DNA of 64,000 bases from assembly GCA_947579665.1 (NCBI GenBank), contig OX388349.1:24150459-24214458 (forward strand). Direction: 5' to 3'. Source of the DNA: Sympetrum striolatum (taxonomy: Eukaryota; Arthropoda; Insecta; Odonata; Libellulidae). A model generated the notes under the pieces. It was given only the letters and a program-made list of their open reading frames with translations, was not told the origin of the DNA and ran no database searches. This document shows positions 22,462 through 35,045 of this stretch, piece by piece. The translations under genes were made by a program, and so were the position numbers. Position 1 is the first letter of the stretch; the number at the start of each line of letters is the position of its first letter.

Positions 22462-25400
22462 GCTTTTGACTTTAGTTGAACCCATTTTGCAAAAGATGTA
22501 AAGGGTAAAACTCGAGGAAACAAAATAATTTCCATTGAATGTTGGGGAACATGGATCTGCCGAGAGCATACGTACGTTTGTCTATTTAATTGCTATCGAA
22601 AACAAAAGTATTTCCATCGAGAATCACAAATCTACATGTACTCTGCCCACGAATATTCATTCTTTTGCGACTGTGCAAAGGAACTGTGATTAATTTAACA
22701 GATTACGGTGATTTTTTAATCTAAACATCAATCATTTACTTTTAAGTAACGGAATTCTTAATGAAGTGAATCTCATTGCTCAGCAGATAATACTTTTAAG
22801 GAAGCCATTTTTTGAGTGTGGTTGGTTTGAATCCGCAACAGCAGACGTTGGAATTTCCGGGATCTTTTTTTCCGGTTTCAGTTTCTTTTCGCCTTTTTGT
22901 TTCGGATTGAAGCAATTTCGTGATGCAGTTTCCTCTTCACATATTTCCACTGATAGTGTCTTCGTTATTTCTGAAGCGATTCCATAAATCGTCGTATGAT
23001 TCTTTTATCTAGCAGACCCTCTTTCATGTCCGAATTTTTGAGAAAAGCTATTTTTTTTGCCAAAATAGTAAATGGTAATCTTTGTTTTTATTTTATTCGT
23101 GAGTAATTCTATTGATGGTAAATCTGGGAATTTCGCTCCAAATTAACGTGGGTTTCGAATTGATCGTATTGACAAAGAGTTTATTAGGAGCCTGGAATAT
23201 TATAAATATGGAGTATGTATTCCTTTATAAAATATTTACGGTAAATTTCCTTTGATTTAACTTGAATTGATAGTTACTTTCAGAAATTAAAGAAGTTGAG
23301 ATTTTTCGTGAGGTTAATTTTTATGAGAAAGCATTTACATAGTTACTGAAATTGAAAAACATAATTGGATTCTCATTTTGTGTAGTGTTAGAACTGCCAT
23401 GAATTGTATTTTTTTATAACTTGAATTTTAAATCAAAGAAATAGTATCCCGTTATTTCGCATCCACAAATAAGGAAATGTAATTTTAGTATTCGCTTTTC
23501 ACAAATTTGCTCTTGAGCAGTCTAAGGTCTATAAAAACAGTGGATAGGTTTAAATCGGTCTAAATGTAATTTAGCATTTCGTAAAGCTTATTTTATTTTC
23601 GGAAGTTTATAATTGGGAAACTATATCTGATTCGGTAAATCTTCCGGGGACTTGTAGGAATTGCTGCGCGGTGATTTTAACTTCTTACTTATCTTTATTT
23701 TGTCCGTCGGGAAATTTATATGGTGGTATCCCTCCGGATCCTCCCTTCCGGGTCTGAAAGTAGTATCTTCTTTCCAGCTCTCAAATAAAGTACCGATCCT
23801 TAATTTCTTCCGTAAGAGGAAAAATATCCGAAATTTAACTCCCTCACGAGTAGAGTATGGCTGAAAATTTCCCTGAGGTATTTTCACCTGCCTAAGTATT
23901 AACACAAGCTAAGAGTGAAAGGTTTGAAGCTAAAATTGATGTAAAAAATCCCAAGTTTCTTATTTTAGAGAATTAATAGCACCAGTTCCAAAAGAACCGG
24001 AACAAAATGCCGCATTTCTTTGAAATGTAGCATTTTTGTTGTTTTTTATGATTATGTTGAAAATTAAAAAAATAATCATGGTTTTAAGTATGGCATCACT
24101 GTTACTCTATACTGAAAAAAATTCGAAACATTTTGACCAACTATAATTTTAGGCAAATTTTGCAACGTCGCACAAATTTCTCCCATTTGAAATACACGGA
24201 CCCATGCGTGCCTTTAATTGTTGTTCTTTTTCTATTTTCTCATTAAACTGCGCTGAATTATCGGAAAGGTATGCTATAATCGAATTAATTTTCCTTAAGG
24301 GTCAATTAATTGCCGTCTCGGCCTTCGGATTTCATTGCTGATTGAATGTGCGACCTCGCGGCAGTTCTGTCGCGTTGAAATACTAAGTGAATGTTAAGTT
24401 AATGAGTATCATTTGGTATCCTTAGAGAACGCTACTCTTTGGATCACGTAGTATCAGAATGGGTTATTTGAAAGATACAAGTGTTTCGCCTCTCCATGGT
24501 TAGTTCCAGGGACGCTTTTAACGTTCACTTTCATTGGCGTATTGTGTGAGAAAAGATGCCGCTTTGGTATTTTACGTTACGCGAAAGTGCTGGAAGATTC
24601 GGCGTACCTTTTGAGGACTTGAGGTTATTTTGAGTGCTCATTATATCGTTGCAAGCGCATTTTGGTGTCCCCCGGATGTGGGATGTGGGCAACAGGAAGA
24701 ACCACCGACCGTGAAATCCTCGCCGAAATTGTGTAATATAGCGGGTTGTTGCAGTATTTTTCGTGATGTTTATGAGATTCGTTCTCCATGGGGAAAAAGA
24801 TCCGTTGACTTTCTGCGGTGGGTATGATTTTGCAGGGCGTTCGGCCTGTGATTTCAAGGAATAGGGAACGTTCTATGCATTTGAAATGGGTCGGAATGGT
24901 GTAGACATTTGGGATAGTTTTTTTGCCCACTTTATCGGCAAGTAGTATTTATTTTCTCTTTCCAAGTAGTTTCATTTATCATGTTGTGTTTGCAATTGTG
25001 CGAGCTGAATACCTGAATTTTCTGCAGTAATTTGTGTCAATTAAGTTCGAAAACGAAATGTAAGACTAAAAACGTAAATCTAAAAATCTAGCTCCTACTT
25101 TATAAATCTGCTGTTGCAAGTTTATGTATTCTCTAGTGAAGGTCTATATTTCATTGTTTTCATTTCAATTTGATGTTCGTACTTTTAATAATATCTTATG
25201 TAAATATACACATTGACTACGCATCACGTTTGAACTGTAACACGTATACTTCATAAAATGAAAATGTCATTTATTGTAGACTATATTCAGAAGAAAGTGT
25301 ATGTTGATAGGACTATTCGCTTGACTACGCACGAATGTATCTTTGTATACTATGGTATATGTATCCATCTGATAATGTATACCACCTGATAATGTATTAA

Positions 25401-25640
25401 AGTGAACTTTTTACACTAATAATAGAAGTATTTGTCAGTAAACGGGGTGAGACAAACTGATGTATACTTTTCCCGTCAATCAGTTCTAATCGATTGGTGT
25501 ACAGAGGGAGCTTCCTCTGTTATTCATCCCTCCCCAATGGGGAGTGTGGAAATCGATCCTGGAAGCCCATTCATTCTAGTAATACGAGGTGATATCCGCG
25601 AAATATTTATCTCTCCTAAAAACCGCACGAACGGGGTGCG
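22462..25640. other. AT-rich non-coding stretch
   Basis: No gene or bounded repeat is supported over about 3.2 kb. Overlapping 60-108 codon frames near 24530-24930 reflect a GC-richer patch and carry no family motif. A short repeated word, CTGATAATGTAT, occurs near 25369 and 25387. Confidence 0.45.
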
Positions 25641-26305
25641 TCCACTATCGGGGGATGCCCCAATAAGCGGGGACAAAGCGCGTTAAATTCTTCGTAAAAA
25701 AGCGTCCAAGAGTTTTCAACGCGAAGCCATCTATACCTCGTTTCCCACACCACGCCTCTTGCGTCACACTTCGGAAACTACCCACGCGGTTCCATTGTTG
25801 TCCGCGTTCGAATCCTCGGCGCTGCCGTCGCGCAGACGCTGCTGGTTTCTGGACAACAGGTTGCAAAGGAAAAGCGTCCGCAGAGTGAAACAGGAATCGG
25901 TCATGGTGCGTAAGTTTCCCCTTTTCTCCATCTCTGCCCCCCCTCCCCCACCCCCCTCTCGGTGGGTGCCGCAGGAAGGACATGGGAAACGGGATTAGAA
26001 CATAGCGGAACGGGCGCTATGCGGCCATTCCGTGCTTTCGGTGCATTTCGTGAATGGGCCGCTCGAAAGGCGTTCGCGGGCCAATTGATAGATGTCGCTC
26101 GCGAAATTTATGGCCTCCGAGGTGGTTCCGGAAGGTTCTCCGTGGACAGCGCTTCTTCTTACCTGCTTGCGGCTACTATGGGGGGTAATTGCTTTGTAAA
26201 TGATATGGGGCTTCTCTTCTCTTCCTATCTGTTCTCGATGACTGCTGTTTTGGCTGAAACTGGTCTTCTAAATTATCATTCCCCGAACTATGGTGATGTG
26301 CGCTG
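25641..26305. other. GC- and CpG-rich island with C-tract
   Basis: This is one of the largest GC-rich blocks. A pyrimidine tract at about 25930-25962 (CCCCCCCTCCCCCACCCCCC) is followed by GTGCCGCAG. Overlapping frames of 79-114 codons exist on both strands. None shows a family motif, and the frame after the possible acceptor does not end at a convincing donor. Candidates are a conserved regulatory element or an unrecognised exon; I favour non-coding. Confidence 0.3.
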
Positions 26306-29103
26306 ATGTTCCGCGGAAAGTTATGAAATTTAAAGTCTCCATGTTCTTCAATGCCAACTGGACTTGAAACATGCTTAAAAGTCGGCGAAATAACACTTTC
26401 TGAGTAGAATTATGCCTTCACTAAGTTCTTGACCGAAATGTAGCAATTATTTATTACCAATACCTAAAGACGCTACGTATTAACCTTGATGTGCAAAACA
26501 TATTGAAATCAATGTGCAAATGCCTAAGATGGTGAATTAACTTAGTATCAAAGTAGAGAGAATTTTCCTCAATATTTAAAAAATATATTTCAATTCTTTG
26601 AATCAAAAGATCAATATAAAATGTTTATATAGTTGCGCAATCATTTCATGAAACCTATATTTGAGGTATTCGAATTTAAAAAAGGATACATAACATAAAT
26701 ATATGCTATGTAGCTAAGATAGAGAATTGCAAAGAATTGAAAGATAGTTTAAGAGGAAAAATCGTTAGTCTTGTCCATCTTGTAAGTCTGGCTGAGACTA
26801 AAGCAGTTTAAAGCCCTTATCTCGGTAAGCAGCCAATACCCTGGGTGGAAAGATAGAACGAGCATGAAAATAAAAGCATAATATTGTGCGTAAATTTGGG
26901 AAAAAAATGGTTAACTAAATTTTAGTACGTTAGCAACCCAGCTCAAGTTTTTTTTATAATTAAAGACCATCAAGTTAGGATTGACCACATTAAATTCAGT
27001 ATAACAGTGAATAGTTAGTCGCAAGTTTATCTTTGAGTTTTCAATGTCATGATTAAGAAGGTTATGAAGTCTTGCTTGTGATTGAAACAAGATCGGACGT
27101 TTATTAAATATTTGAATTGATATTTAACATCTACATTGATCACAGAATTCGTTGGCATCAAGTCACGGCTGGCGACATACTTTTTCAATTAAAAAACAAA
27201 CGTGCATTCCTGCTCAATGATCAGATAGCCTTCATCGACGCAGTTGAAGAAGATGCTGATCTGTTCGGTCTCCCAGTCGCAGCGTTGCCATGGGGATGAT
27301 CTCATTTCCTCGTCTTAAACGCGGAAGCTGCGAAAATAACAACTCTAATATGTTTCATTCATAGAGCGGCGCGAGTATTAGTTTGGCCGCAGAATATGTA
27401 AAAACGTGGCGCAATATGGCGATTTTCAACTTGCATTCCGCAGCGGTCTGGGTTTTCAGGGTGAGCGCAATTAATTCTGCGGCGAAAGAGTTGTTCGCTT
27501 GCGATCGAATCAGCGGAGGCGCCGCTTAGGAATGCGAGACGAACGCCTACGCAGCGCCGAAGATCCGATTTTGTAAAACGTTTCGATTCCGGTCGAAATG
27601 CGGACCGCATCGATCCGTTTATGCCTTTGTACGTAGGTTGAAACCGGTTAGATGTCGTCCCATGCTTGGATGAAATTTAGATCGAAAAATTATGCTCAGA
27701 ATTTTCTTTCTATTTGAATTATCGTGATAACCCTCAATATTCGTGACCTGACAACTCAGAGTGCGACAACTCATCGGGCCCGACAACTCACCATGTAATA
27801 ACTGACCAGGCGAGAGCTCATTGCGCGAACAACAGATAGCTACGACATTTGAAATAGTTACATATTTTGAATCTCAAAACAATTGAGTGGTAGTCTATTT
27901 ACCGATTACTTATTAAACTAGTTAATAAGTTATTAACAGTATATTTTTCTGAGTTGTCTAGGAAACATCCATATTGCAGGAGAAGGAATATTTTGCAGTT
28001 ATGGGACTTTCAATGGTTTCTATATATCTTTTCGAGATGTATCTCATATCCATACCTTCGATTGTAGACATGGAAGTTGTTATGGAAGGTAGTCTTACAA
28101 TTATACATCTTTTACCATTTTCGTAAAAGCACCGTGCAGAATAGTTTGAAAATAAAAGCGGTTAGGAGTAGAAAATGTAGTTCAATTTATTCGTATTTCT
28201 TATGATGGAATATTTTCTGTCTCTTGTACTGTTTCTTGAGGAAACGAAACTCCTCTTATTCCTGTTTTAACAAGTCGTAAATTGTTTAAGAGAAGATAAT
28301 ATCAATGGTTCCTTTCCTGTCTGTAAAGTATACAGCCTGAATATCGTTTTGTATGTACCTCACCTCTAAAATGTGCTATATACAGCTAGTAGAGGGAAAT
28401 GAGGCCTACTAGGCAATAGAAGGAGTGAGGTAGTTATATTATAAATTTGGAAATGGTTAGAGAAAACTGTCTTGAACTATATCTAACACTATTTCTGTAA
28501 AAGAACTGAAGAAAGATGCATTGAAACTAAAACCCGTAAGGCGTTGAGTAACTTAGCGGAAGGAGTAGGCAATTTAGAAGAAGAGAAGATTATGATGACC
28601 AACTTTACATATGTAACGTTCAGAATTAGGAATCTGTTGGAGAAATTTACGAGCTTTCCCGAACCGTTAAGTATTTTGTTTCCTCCTTAGATTAGATTAA
28701 AATCTCGTTTATCTGGTGGCCATACGCATTCCTATCTTGCGCTGCAAATAATTTAAGCTCTCTTTACGTGATTAGTGGTGGGTGAAAACGTTTCGCTATG
28801 CACGTCAGCATTTACGTATAGGGAGGATTTGCTTTTAGTAAATGTCTAAATGTTCAAATTTTCATCATCATTTATTTTTATGAACTTTCTTTTGAAATTG
28901 TGGTTCCGCGATACACATTGATAAAGCTGCCTTAGTTAGCCTCTCAACTGACAATCTAACTAGTATAATTATCTATATCTAGCGATACACCATCGTATAC
29001 CTGTTAAATGGAATTAATTGACCTAAAGTTAGTTTAGATGAAGAGGACCCAGGAGTAGTTAATCAGTAAATGTGAATAAGCAAATTTACTAAGTGGAACC
29101 TTT
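26306..29103. other. Non-coding stretch with a GC-rich island at 27140-27660
   Basis: Mostly AT-rich. The patch 27140-27660 is richer in CpG (GCGGCGCGAG, AGGCGCCGC, GCGAGACGAACG) and contains a 60-codon frame with no recognised motif. A cluster of ACAACTCA words (27750-27790) gives short direct repeats. No gene is supported. Confidence 0.4.
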
Positions 29104-29276
29104 GTTATGTTTATTAAAGCTACCGCTGTCAGTTGCCTCTAAAAATCAGGAACTAAGGCTTAGTCAAGACTAAGAAATCAACCTTGATAAATGAATCTTA
29201 TGGTATGTTTATTAAAACTACCGTTGCTAGTTACCTCAAACAGTCAAGTCTAAGAAGTCAACCTTGATAAGAAATG
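29104..29276 (+). repeat. Diverged tandem duplication, period about 98 bp
   Basis: TATGTTTATTAAA(G/A)CTACCG occurs at 29106 and 29204, followed in both copies by AGTT(G/A)CCTC and later AGTCAA...CTAAGAA(A/G)TCAACCTTGATAA. The second copy lacks about 20 bp in the middle. This is a local head-to-tail duplication with no coding capacity. Confidence 0.75.
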
Positions 29277-30937
29277 GGAGCCTGGGTTTCGAGATGTATT
29301 GAAAAAATATCATAACTTGCTATGTGAAACATATTGAAGTAGGGTCGGATATTTCTGCCGTATTGGAATTTTTCAAACCAGTTACATACGGATTTTGTTT
29401 GGATCGTCAAAGTATCCTTATCTCCTGATTATCCCTCTTCTGAGAAGTCTTTGGTGATCATCATAACGGAAACGCCGTATCTGCGAGATAATAAAGGTGC
29501 AGCCTAAGACAAGTTGATTCATCATTAGAGTGAACGACGGTCATGTCAGGAATCTACGGTTGTCAAGATTAAAACAGCTGTACATCTTCCGAATCGGTGG
29601 ACATGGGTATTCTAAGCTGGAGATTCGGAAGAAACCCATATAATTGTAGCGTTTATCGATACCGGAATTTCCTATTTACATTCAAGAATGATTACATGCT
29701 CATGTCATCGTGTTTTGCTCCCATTATGTTCCGTTTTGGTCTACAAGGAAGTGAGTTATGAGGAATGTTTTCATCTCTTCACGGATTGGCCTATTTTTCT
29801 CGGAAAAACAAACAGTTTCCTCATCTGTTTCCTTCTAAAATACTGCATGAAATGTCGTCCATCGCGTTTTTGTAGTTAGCAGTCAAGTTCAATTTGTAAA
29901 TGTTGTCATCCTATTGCTGACTCATTACTGCAATCAAACTATTACATTTTTATCAGTTTGTAACTTCGCATGTATATAAATCGGTTATTTACGCAAAAAA
30001 TTAATGCATCCTGTTTCTGTTAAGCTTCCGATCAATTCAACGGAATGCGTATAAATAAACAGGTAAGTTGCAGATTTTTTCAATATAATCTTCTGAATTA
30101 AGTATTAAATGTAATATATTTGCATCGATACATATTTAGCGATTGTCGGAAATTTAGTCTGTGAATATCGTAAAGATTTCCCAGATTCGGTTATTCGGTT
30201 ATCTTGTTCCAATGGAAGCATGTACCGAATTTTTAAAGAGCTGGGTTGCATATAAATCATGAATTGTGTTTGTAGGCTTAGAAGTTCCTTTAAACATGAC
30301 ATGGCGTAGAGATGAAAGTTCTCTGGAGTCATTCAGATATATCTATTTTATTTATTCATAATGTTTTATCCTCACAATTAGAATTCACTCATACATTTTA
30401 GGATCTGTGCAAGATGAATCAATCCACCTGTCACATCCCAGTTCTTTTCTCTGCCCAGCTCATGTCAAAATACCGTTCTTAGCTAAGTAGGTACCTATTT
30501 TAATGTGAGTCAGATTGTAACTTCACATTTACTATCAGGTTTACAAGCTATGCATTTTCATACTTTTATTTCTTAGACATTTAGTCAAAGATTTTATGTT
30601 TTTGCTTACCTTCTGTGGATATCTAACATATCGGTCTTTATTCGTAACCAAGTAATATCAAAGAAATTTCATTAGTTTATTTTCTATATCAAGTGCGCAT
30701 TTTAAAGGGTAATGAGGGATTGCTGAGGATTACCTTCCACGTCAATTGATGTAAGTAGAGCTTAACCTTTCCTAAGTGGCCATTCTTAGGATTTTACTGT
30801 ATCGCACCTCTTGGACAGATGATGTCCGTAATGAAGGTCGTATTTGTTTTATATTGTATCCACTGGGTAGGTAGGTATGACACTTAAGGTGCTAAATTCA
30901 ATCAGTTCATCAATGCTAGTGGTATTAGTAGTATTGT
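29277..30937. other. AT-rich non-coding stretch
   Basis: No gene is supported. An isolated perfect donor-like word, ACAG|GTAAGT, lies at about 30059-30068, but the bases before it are AT-rich without a pyrimidine tract, so it is not a ratchet candidate. Confidence 0.45.
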
Positions 30938-31051
30938 TAAAAGTGCTTCGATAGCATAGATGATTTCACTCATGGGCTCTCACCGGGAATTGAACCCGAG
31001 ACCGCCTTCACCAAAGCCGGATGAACTGCCCACTTGGCTACCCGAGAGCCC
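30938..31051 (-). mobile_element. tRNA-derived SINE, copy 1
   Basis: On the minus strand, 31051 to 30974 reads as a tRNA-like head. The acceptor ends GGGCTCTC and GAGAGCCC pair, an A-box TAGCCAAGTGG lies at 31040-31030, and a B-box GGTTCAATTCC at 30996-30986. It is followed by a short body (ATGAGTGAAATCATCTATGC, GAAGCACTTTTAACAAT). A second copy with the same body words is at 43399-43519, so this is a dispersed family and not a cellular tRNA gene. Confidence 0.8.
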
Positions 31052-31624
31052 TTCATCAGCACTACTATATCAGTATGAATGTATGATCTGCTTCCCTAGC
31101 TCCCTCTGCTAGGATTCAGATCCCCTATGTTTTACGGTCTCCTTTTACTATTCAATTTATCTCTCGCGAATTGCTCGAAAGAATAGAGATAACCGATCCC
31201 TCATAAAACAAGGGCCGCTATCAGTGGACACGACTGTATACATTTATGGACTCCCCGAACAAATCCATAAAACAAGAAGGGCTCCTCCATCGACATGTTG
31301 GTGCTGGCGACCCGCTGGTGCCGCACCAGCCTTCATCGTGCGGAAAAAAAGCTGTCCTTATTTGGTGGGCGTGGGAGAGCCGGTTTTATCAGTCTGCGGA
31401 AGGGCGCCTAATTCTTCTTTTATTTCTTAAATCCGAGGAAGTCGGCATTGCTTGTCGCGTGCGGAGAAACCGAAGGACGCACTCCATCGGACATAGCCGA
31501 GTCTTATTTCTACAACTGTCCAACTGCTCTGGATCAGCTAACTAAACTCAGTTCGTCATCACGAGGGCAACATTTAGCCCTTTATGAGGCAGTAGTTCCT
31601 TTAGGGACCACCTGTTTTTTCGTA

Positions 31625-31935
31625 TATAATTCAGTAAAAAGGAGTTGCTGGAGCTTAGGTGGGATACTTTAGAGAAAAGAAGAAAATTAAACAGATTAGT
31701 GTGTTTTTACCGCGCGTACTCTGGTAAACCTGGCTGGAATTAACTATCCTCTAAACTGTCTAATCCTAATTACATAGGAAGAACGATCACGGGTACAAAG
31801 TCCGTGCTTCTACAAGAATAAAAGGTGTTGGTAAATTTTCATTCGCAAATATATTGGACTGGAACGAGTTTCCTGAAAAAAGTTTCGATCCTACTAATGA
31901 ACGGAAGCTTAAGAAAATCGTTAAACAAAATTAGC
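31625..31935 (+). pseudogene. LINE ORF2 C-terminal remnant
   Basis: Two frames carry hallmark blocks of the C-terminal part of non-LTR retrotransposon ORF2. LRWDTLEKRRKLNRLVCFYR (about 31651-31710) matches the WxxLxxRR block that follows the reverse transcriptase domain. Further on comes HGYKVRASTRIKG (about 31789-31827) and then FSFANILDWNEFP (about 31839-31877), the terminal S-F...WN-LP block, ending at a TAG near 31934. A stop and frame change separate the blocks and no reverse transcriptase core survives, so this is a 5'-truncated, decayed insertion. The clade (jockey, CR1 or similar) is not determined. Confidence 0.7.
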
Positions 31936-32861
31936 TGCTAAGATATACTTAGTTGTAAACATTTCTATAAATGTTGTACGTGGTTATGGTGGTATTGACA
32001 AGGGAACTGTCACCTGGTTTTTTACTATCTGCAATCTAAATATAGCCATAAAAATAATAAAACATCTTCTCAGAGTTAACGCTGTTCACTTTCTCTAGTG
32101 GAAGGGACCTTTTCTCCCCGTTAATTCATTTTAAAATTGAGGAAATACAATAATTTGTCCACTATGGACAACTGATCCCCTGAAGACATCGTTTTTTTAT
32201 TGACTCGCCAAGTGTTCTGCTCTATAAAGGGTTAAAATGCACGGGCCTGTGTATTGCTTACGTGAGAGATTCGCTCGATTTTGCTAAATTTGCTTAAAAA
32301 TATATGTTTGGTAAAATTGTGTGATTTTTTTTCAGTATCGAGTTAAAGTTACGCCAGACATAACAATGTGATTTATTTTAGGTTAATTTCTAACATAGCC
32401 GAAGAAAATACAAAATAATTACGTTTCAAAGAAAGGCGGGATTTTGTTTAGCTATTTTGAAACGGGTGTCTTTGATTCCCTTATTCAAAAAAACGTGGAA
32501 TAATATCTAATTCTGCATCAAATCTCTTCTTTCCATTAGTGTGATTACGTTCGGAGCTAAAAGAAGCGTTAGTGCTTACTAGGAGGCTTAAAAAAAGACA
32601 AAAATGTTAAAAATATACTCTTAGGCAAAGGTAGGGAATCTTGGAAAGAAAGAAAATCAGAAGCTAACCTATGAATGGTTGAGGAATCCAGGGAAAGTAA
32701 ATTTGCGGAGAAAATAACTGGTATCATTTGCCCTCCCTGCTGCTTCGACCGATATTGTGCGTAAATTAAGAGTAATAGATAATTAGACTTGTCGTTTTTA
32801 AAATTCATTCCTTCCGCGAACGATAAGTTGTAATAACAAACTAAGAAAGATGTTCAAACGT

Positions 32862-32900
32862 CCGGTGTTTACACCCCCTGTCTCACGCTTAGAGGCAGCT
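32862..32900 (+). repeat. Fragment of the 10980 repeat, opposite orientation
   Basis: GGTGTTTACACCCCCTG followed by a CACGC...AGGC-GCTT pattern matches the reverse complement of 11041-10995. Only the terminal 40 bp or so is recognisable. Confidence 0.55.
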
Positions 32901-34465
32901 TATATCTGTTTTCAGATTTTATATCCCCATTTTCTCCTTACCTATGTATTCGATTGTGAATATAATTCAAGTTTGTTAACTCACTTAGTTGAAGGAATCG
33001 CGTATTGAAATCTCCTAGCCTCTGGAATGAGACCAGACCTAAATCACATAATGATTAATGCTATACATTTGTTATATTGAGAGACTACCTAGAGATCACT
33101 TGGAAAGAATATGAAGTCTCAACCTTGCTTGGATTAAAGCTCTTATTATACCTTTATTATTTAGGAGTACAATTTGCTCATTATTAAAATAACGTCGATT
33201 TTGGCCTTCGCTTAGCGTTATGCCATAGGAAATCAAAGTGAATCAGTGGAACAAAACAATTTATTTATACAATACGACCCCCTATTTGGCATGGATATGT
33301 GGCAACACAAACATTTGTGTTTTCATTAATTTATTTTGACTTTCTAATTTTAAATGTTTTTCATTTACCTATTATTAATTTGTAAAAAGTGAATTATTCT
33401 CACGCATTAGTGGTAGCAGAGGTCTGCATTCAGTCCAAGGATCTCTGTTCAGATATGAAATTAATGTTGCGGAAGAATTTTTATGGTGAAGATCTGGCGA
33501 TTTCTGCGCATGTGGTGCAGCGTGTTTAGTATAGCGATACTTCTTGAAGACCTCTACGTTGCATTGTCCTGATGGCAGTGTTTATCAGTTTTCAATTGGT
33601 CATATGGTTTGAATCTCGCTTTAGGCATGTGTTTTCGTCTCTTATGTCGCATCATAGTAGTGATAGATGGAGCAGTGATAGTGTTTCTGTTACTCTGCAG
33701 CGGAGATAAAAGAGGGACAGACCAGTAACCGATTATGATGAGGAATCGTGGGCAACACTATCTGCTGCTTACGTCGGTTTGTATCAACAGTGATACGGTC
33801 GATCGACCAGAGGAAGGAATTTTTGGGGACGGCAATAAATACCTAAAAGTTAAGGGAGCTATATGGTCTTTATAAGTTCATTCATGTGAGCTTAGAATAC
33901 ACCTGAATGATTCTTTGGTTAAATGGGTTGAGGGTGGGGGGGAATTGGCAATTCTTGAATACTATGAATTCGCTATCGATATTCCGAAATCCATAGCTTT
34001 AGGTGAAATGTCAATAGAAACTTTATTTTCGCTCGTAGCTCTTTATAAACTTCTATACTTACTTCGACTATGTTAGGTGAGATGATTTGCATTTTGTTTT
34101 GCGTTGAAGTAATGCTTTTCTTTTTATTTGGAGCGCAGTTGTCTGGAGATCGTTTTACATGGGCAGATCTTGCCTGCAATGCAGTCTATTTTAACCATAA
34201 CATCCTAGTGTTGCATGAAGTTGCAATCCCTTGACATTGGATCTCCCTCTTTTTAGGTATAAATATTTTGACTCTATAAGTTCTCCTCTTCTCCATCCTA
34301 TCTTGTTTCCATAAGAAGGGGAAAATATTAATTCTGAAATAATTAAAATGACTTTTAGGATAAAGAAACTTCTCTAAAGGGATGTAGTTATTTTTTCGAT
34401 AAAGAGCGTTCTTTAAATTTAAAATTCCTTTTGTATAGTATAGCAGTGTTTCGTACAATTTAATG
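32901..34465. other. AT-rich non-coding stretch
   Basis: No gene, RNA or repeat boundary is supported. Confidence 0.5.
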
Positions 34466-34546
34466 TACACTCATGGCCAAAATTAACGCAGCACCGGCCG
34501 TTAGGATCGCAAGGGAGGTGCTGCGTTAATTTAGGCCAGGAGTGTA
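34466..34546. mobile_element. 81-bp Tc1/mariner-type MITE, copy 1
   Basis: The element is bounded by TA dinucleotides and consists almost entirely of inverted repeats: TACACTCATGGCCAAAATTA at the left and the complement of TTAATTTAGGCCAGGAGTGTA at the right, around a GC-rich centre (GCACCGGCCG...GGGAGGTGC). CACTC(C/A)TGGCCAAAATTAA is typical of Tc1/mariner-group ends. The copy at 54485-54565 has the same length and differs at about 6 positions. Confidence 0.85.
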
Positions 34547-34739
34547 CCATTTCAAAATATATTTCGGAATGAAAGGCTACTCCTTGATATTGATTATCCC
34601 TATTTCTCGAAAACTGTTCCGAAGTACGGTCCTGAGGTATTTTGTGTGCAGAAGCATTGTCCTCTTGGAAATCACGGTGTCGGAAATCGTTGTTGTGAAA
34701 GACCTCGTGAGAGAATTTATCGCTTCTCAATAAACTACT

Positions 34740-35045
34740 AAACTCGAAACGTAGTAGTGAATGCCATGGCTCTGGTTGTTCGCAGGGGACTTTGGCCGTC
34801 GTACGACAGTATTCATTCTCCGTTGCTTGTCCAGTGACGATAAGAACAGCGATAAAGTCCCCCCCAAAGTCGAGTGAATGGATACAGAGCTATCTTCCGC
34901 CTGCGCGCAAGAAAAAAACATTTCTCGGTTCTTTTAGAATGGTAATCCAGCGCTGTCTGGTGGAAGAAGTGTCATTCATCCTTCGATGGAGCCTTCACTT
35001 GCATTACGCTCGAGGAACATTAATTGCAGACGTCATTGCGATTTA
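34740..35045. other. GC-richer segment
   Basis: GC-richer DNA with words such as GGGGACTTTGGCCG and AAGTCCCCCCCAAAGTC, which pair partly as an inverted repeat. Frames of 64 and 84 codons are unassigned. Probably a repeat remnant or a conserved non-coding element. Confidence 0.3.

Noticed and set aside
25759..26306. Possible exon after a C-rich tract and GCCGCAG
   Set aside because: The AG is preceded by GGTGGGTGCC, which separates it from the tract, no convincing donor closes the frame, and no protein family is recognised.
30055..30068. Ratchet site at ACAG|GTAAGT
   Set aside because: The donor is perfect, but the sequence before it is A-rich (GCGTATAAATAAACAG) with no pyrimidine tract.
30974..31051. 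Functional tRNA gene
   Set aside because: It has good boxes, but the body downstream and the second copy at 43399 show it is a SINE head. The D-arm region does not fold cleanly.
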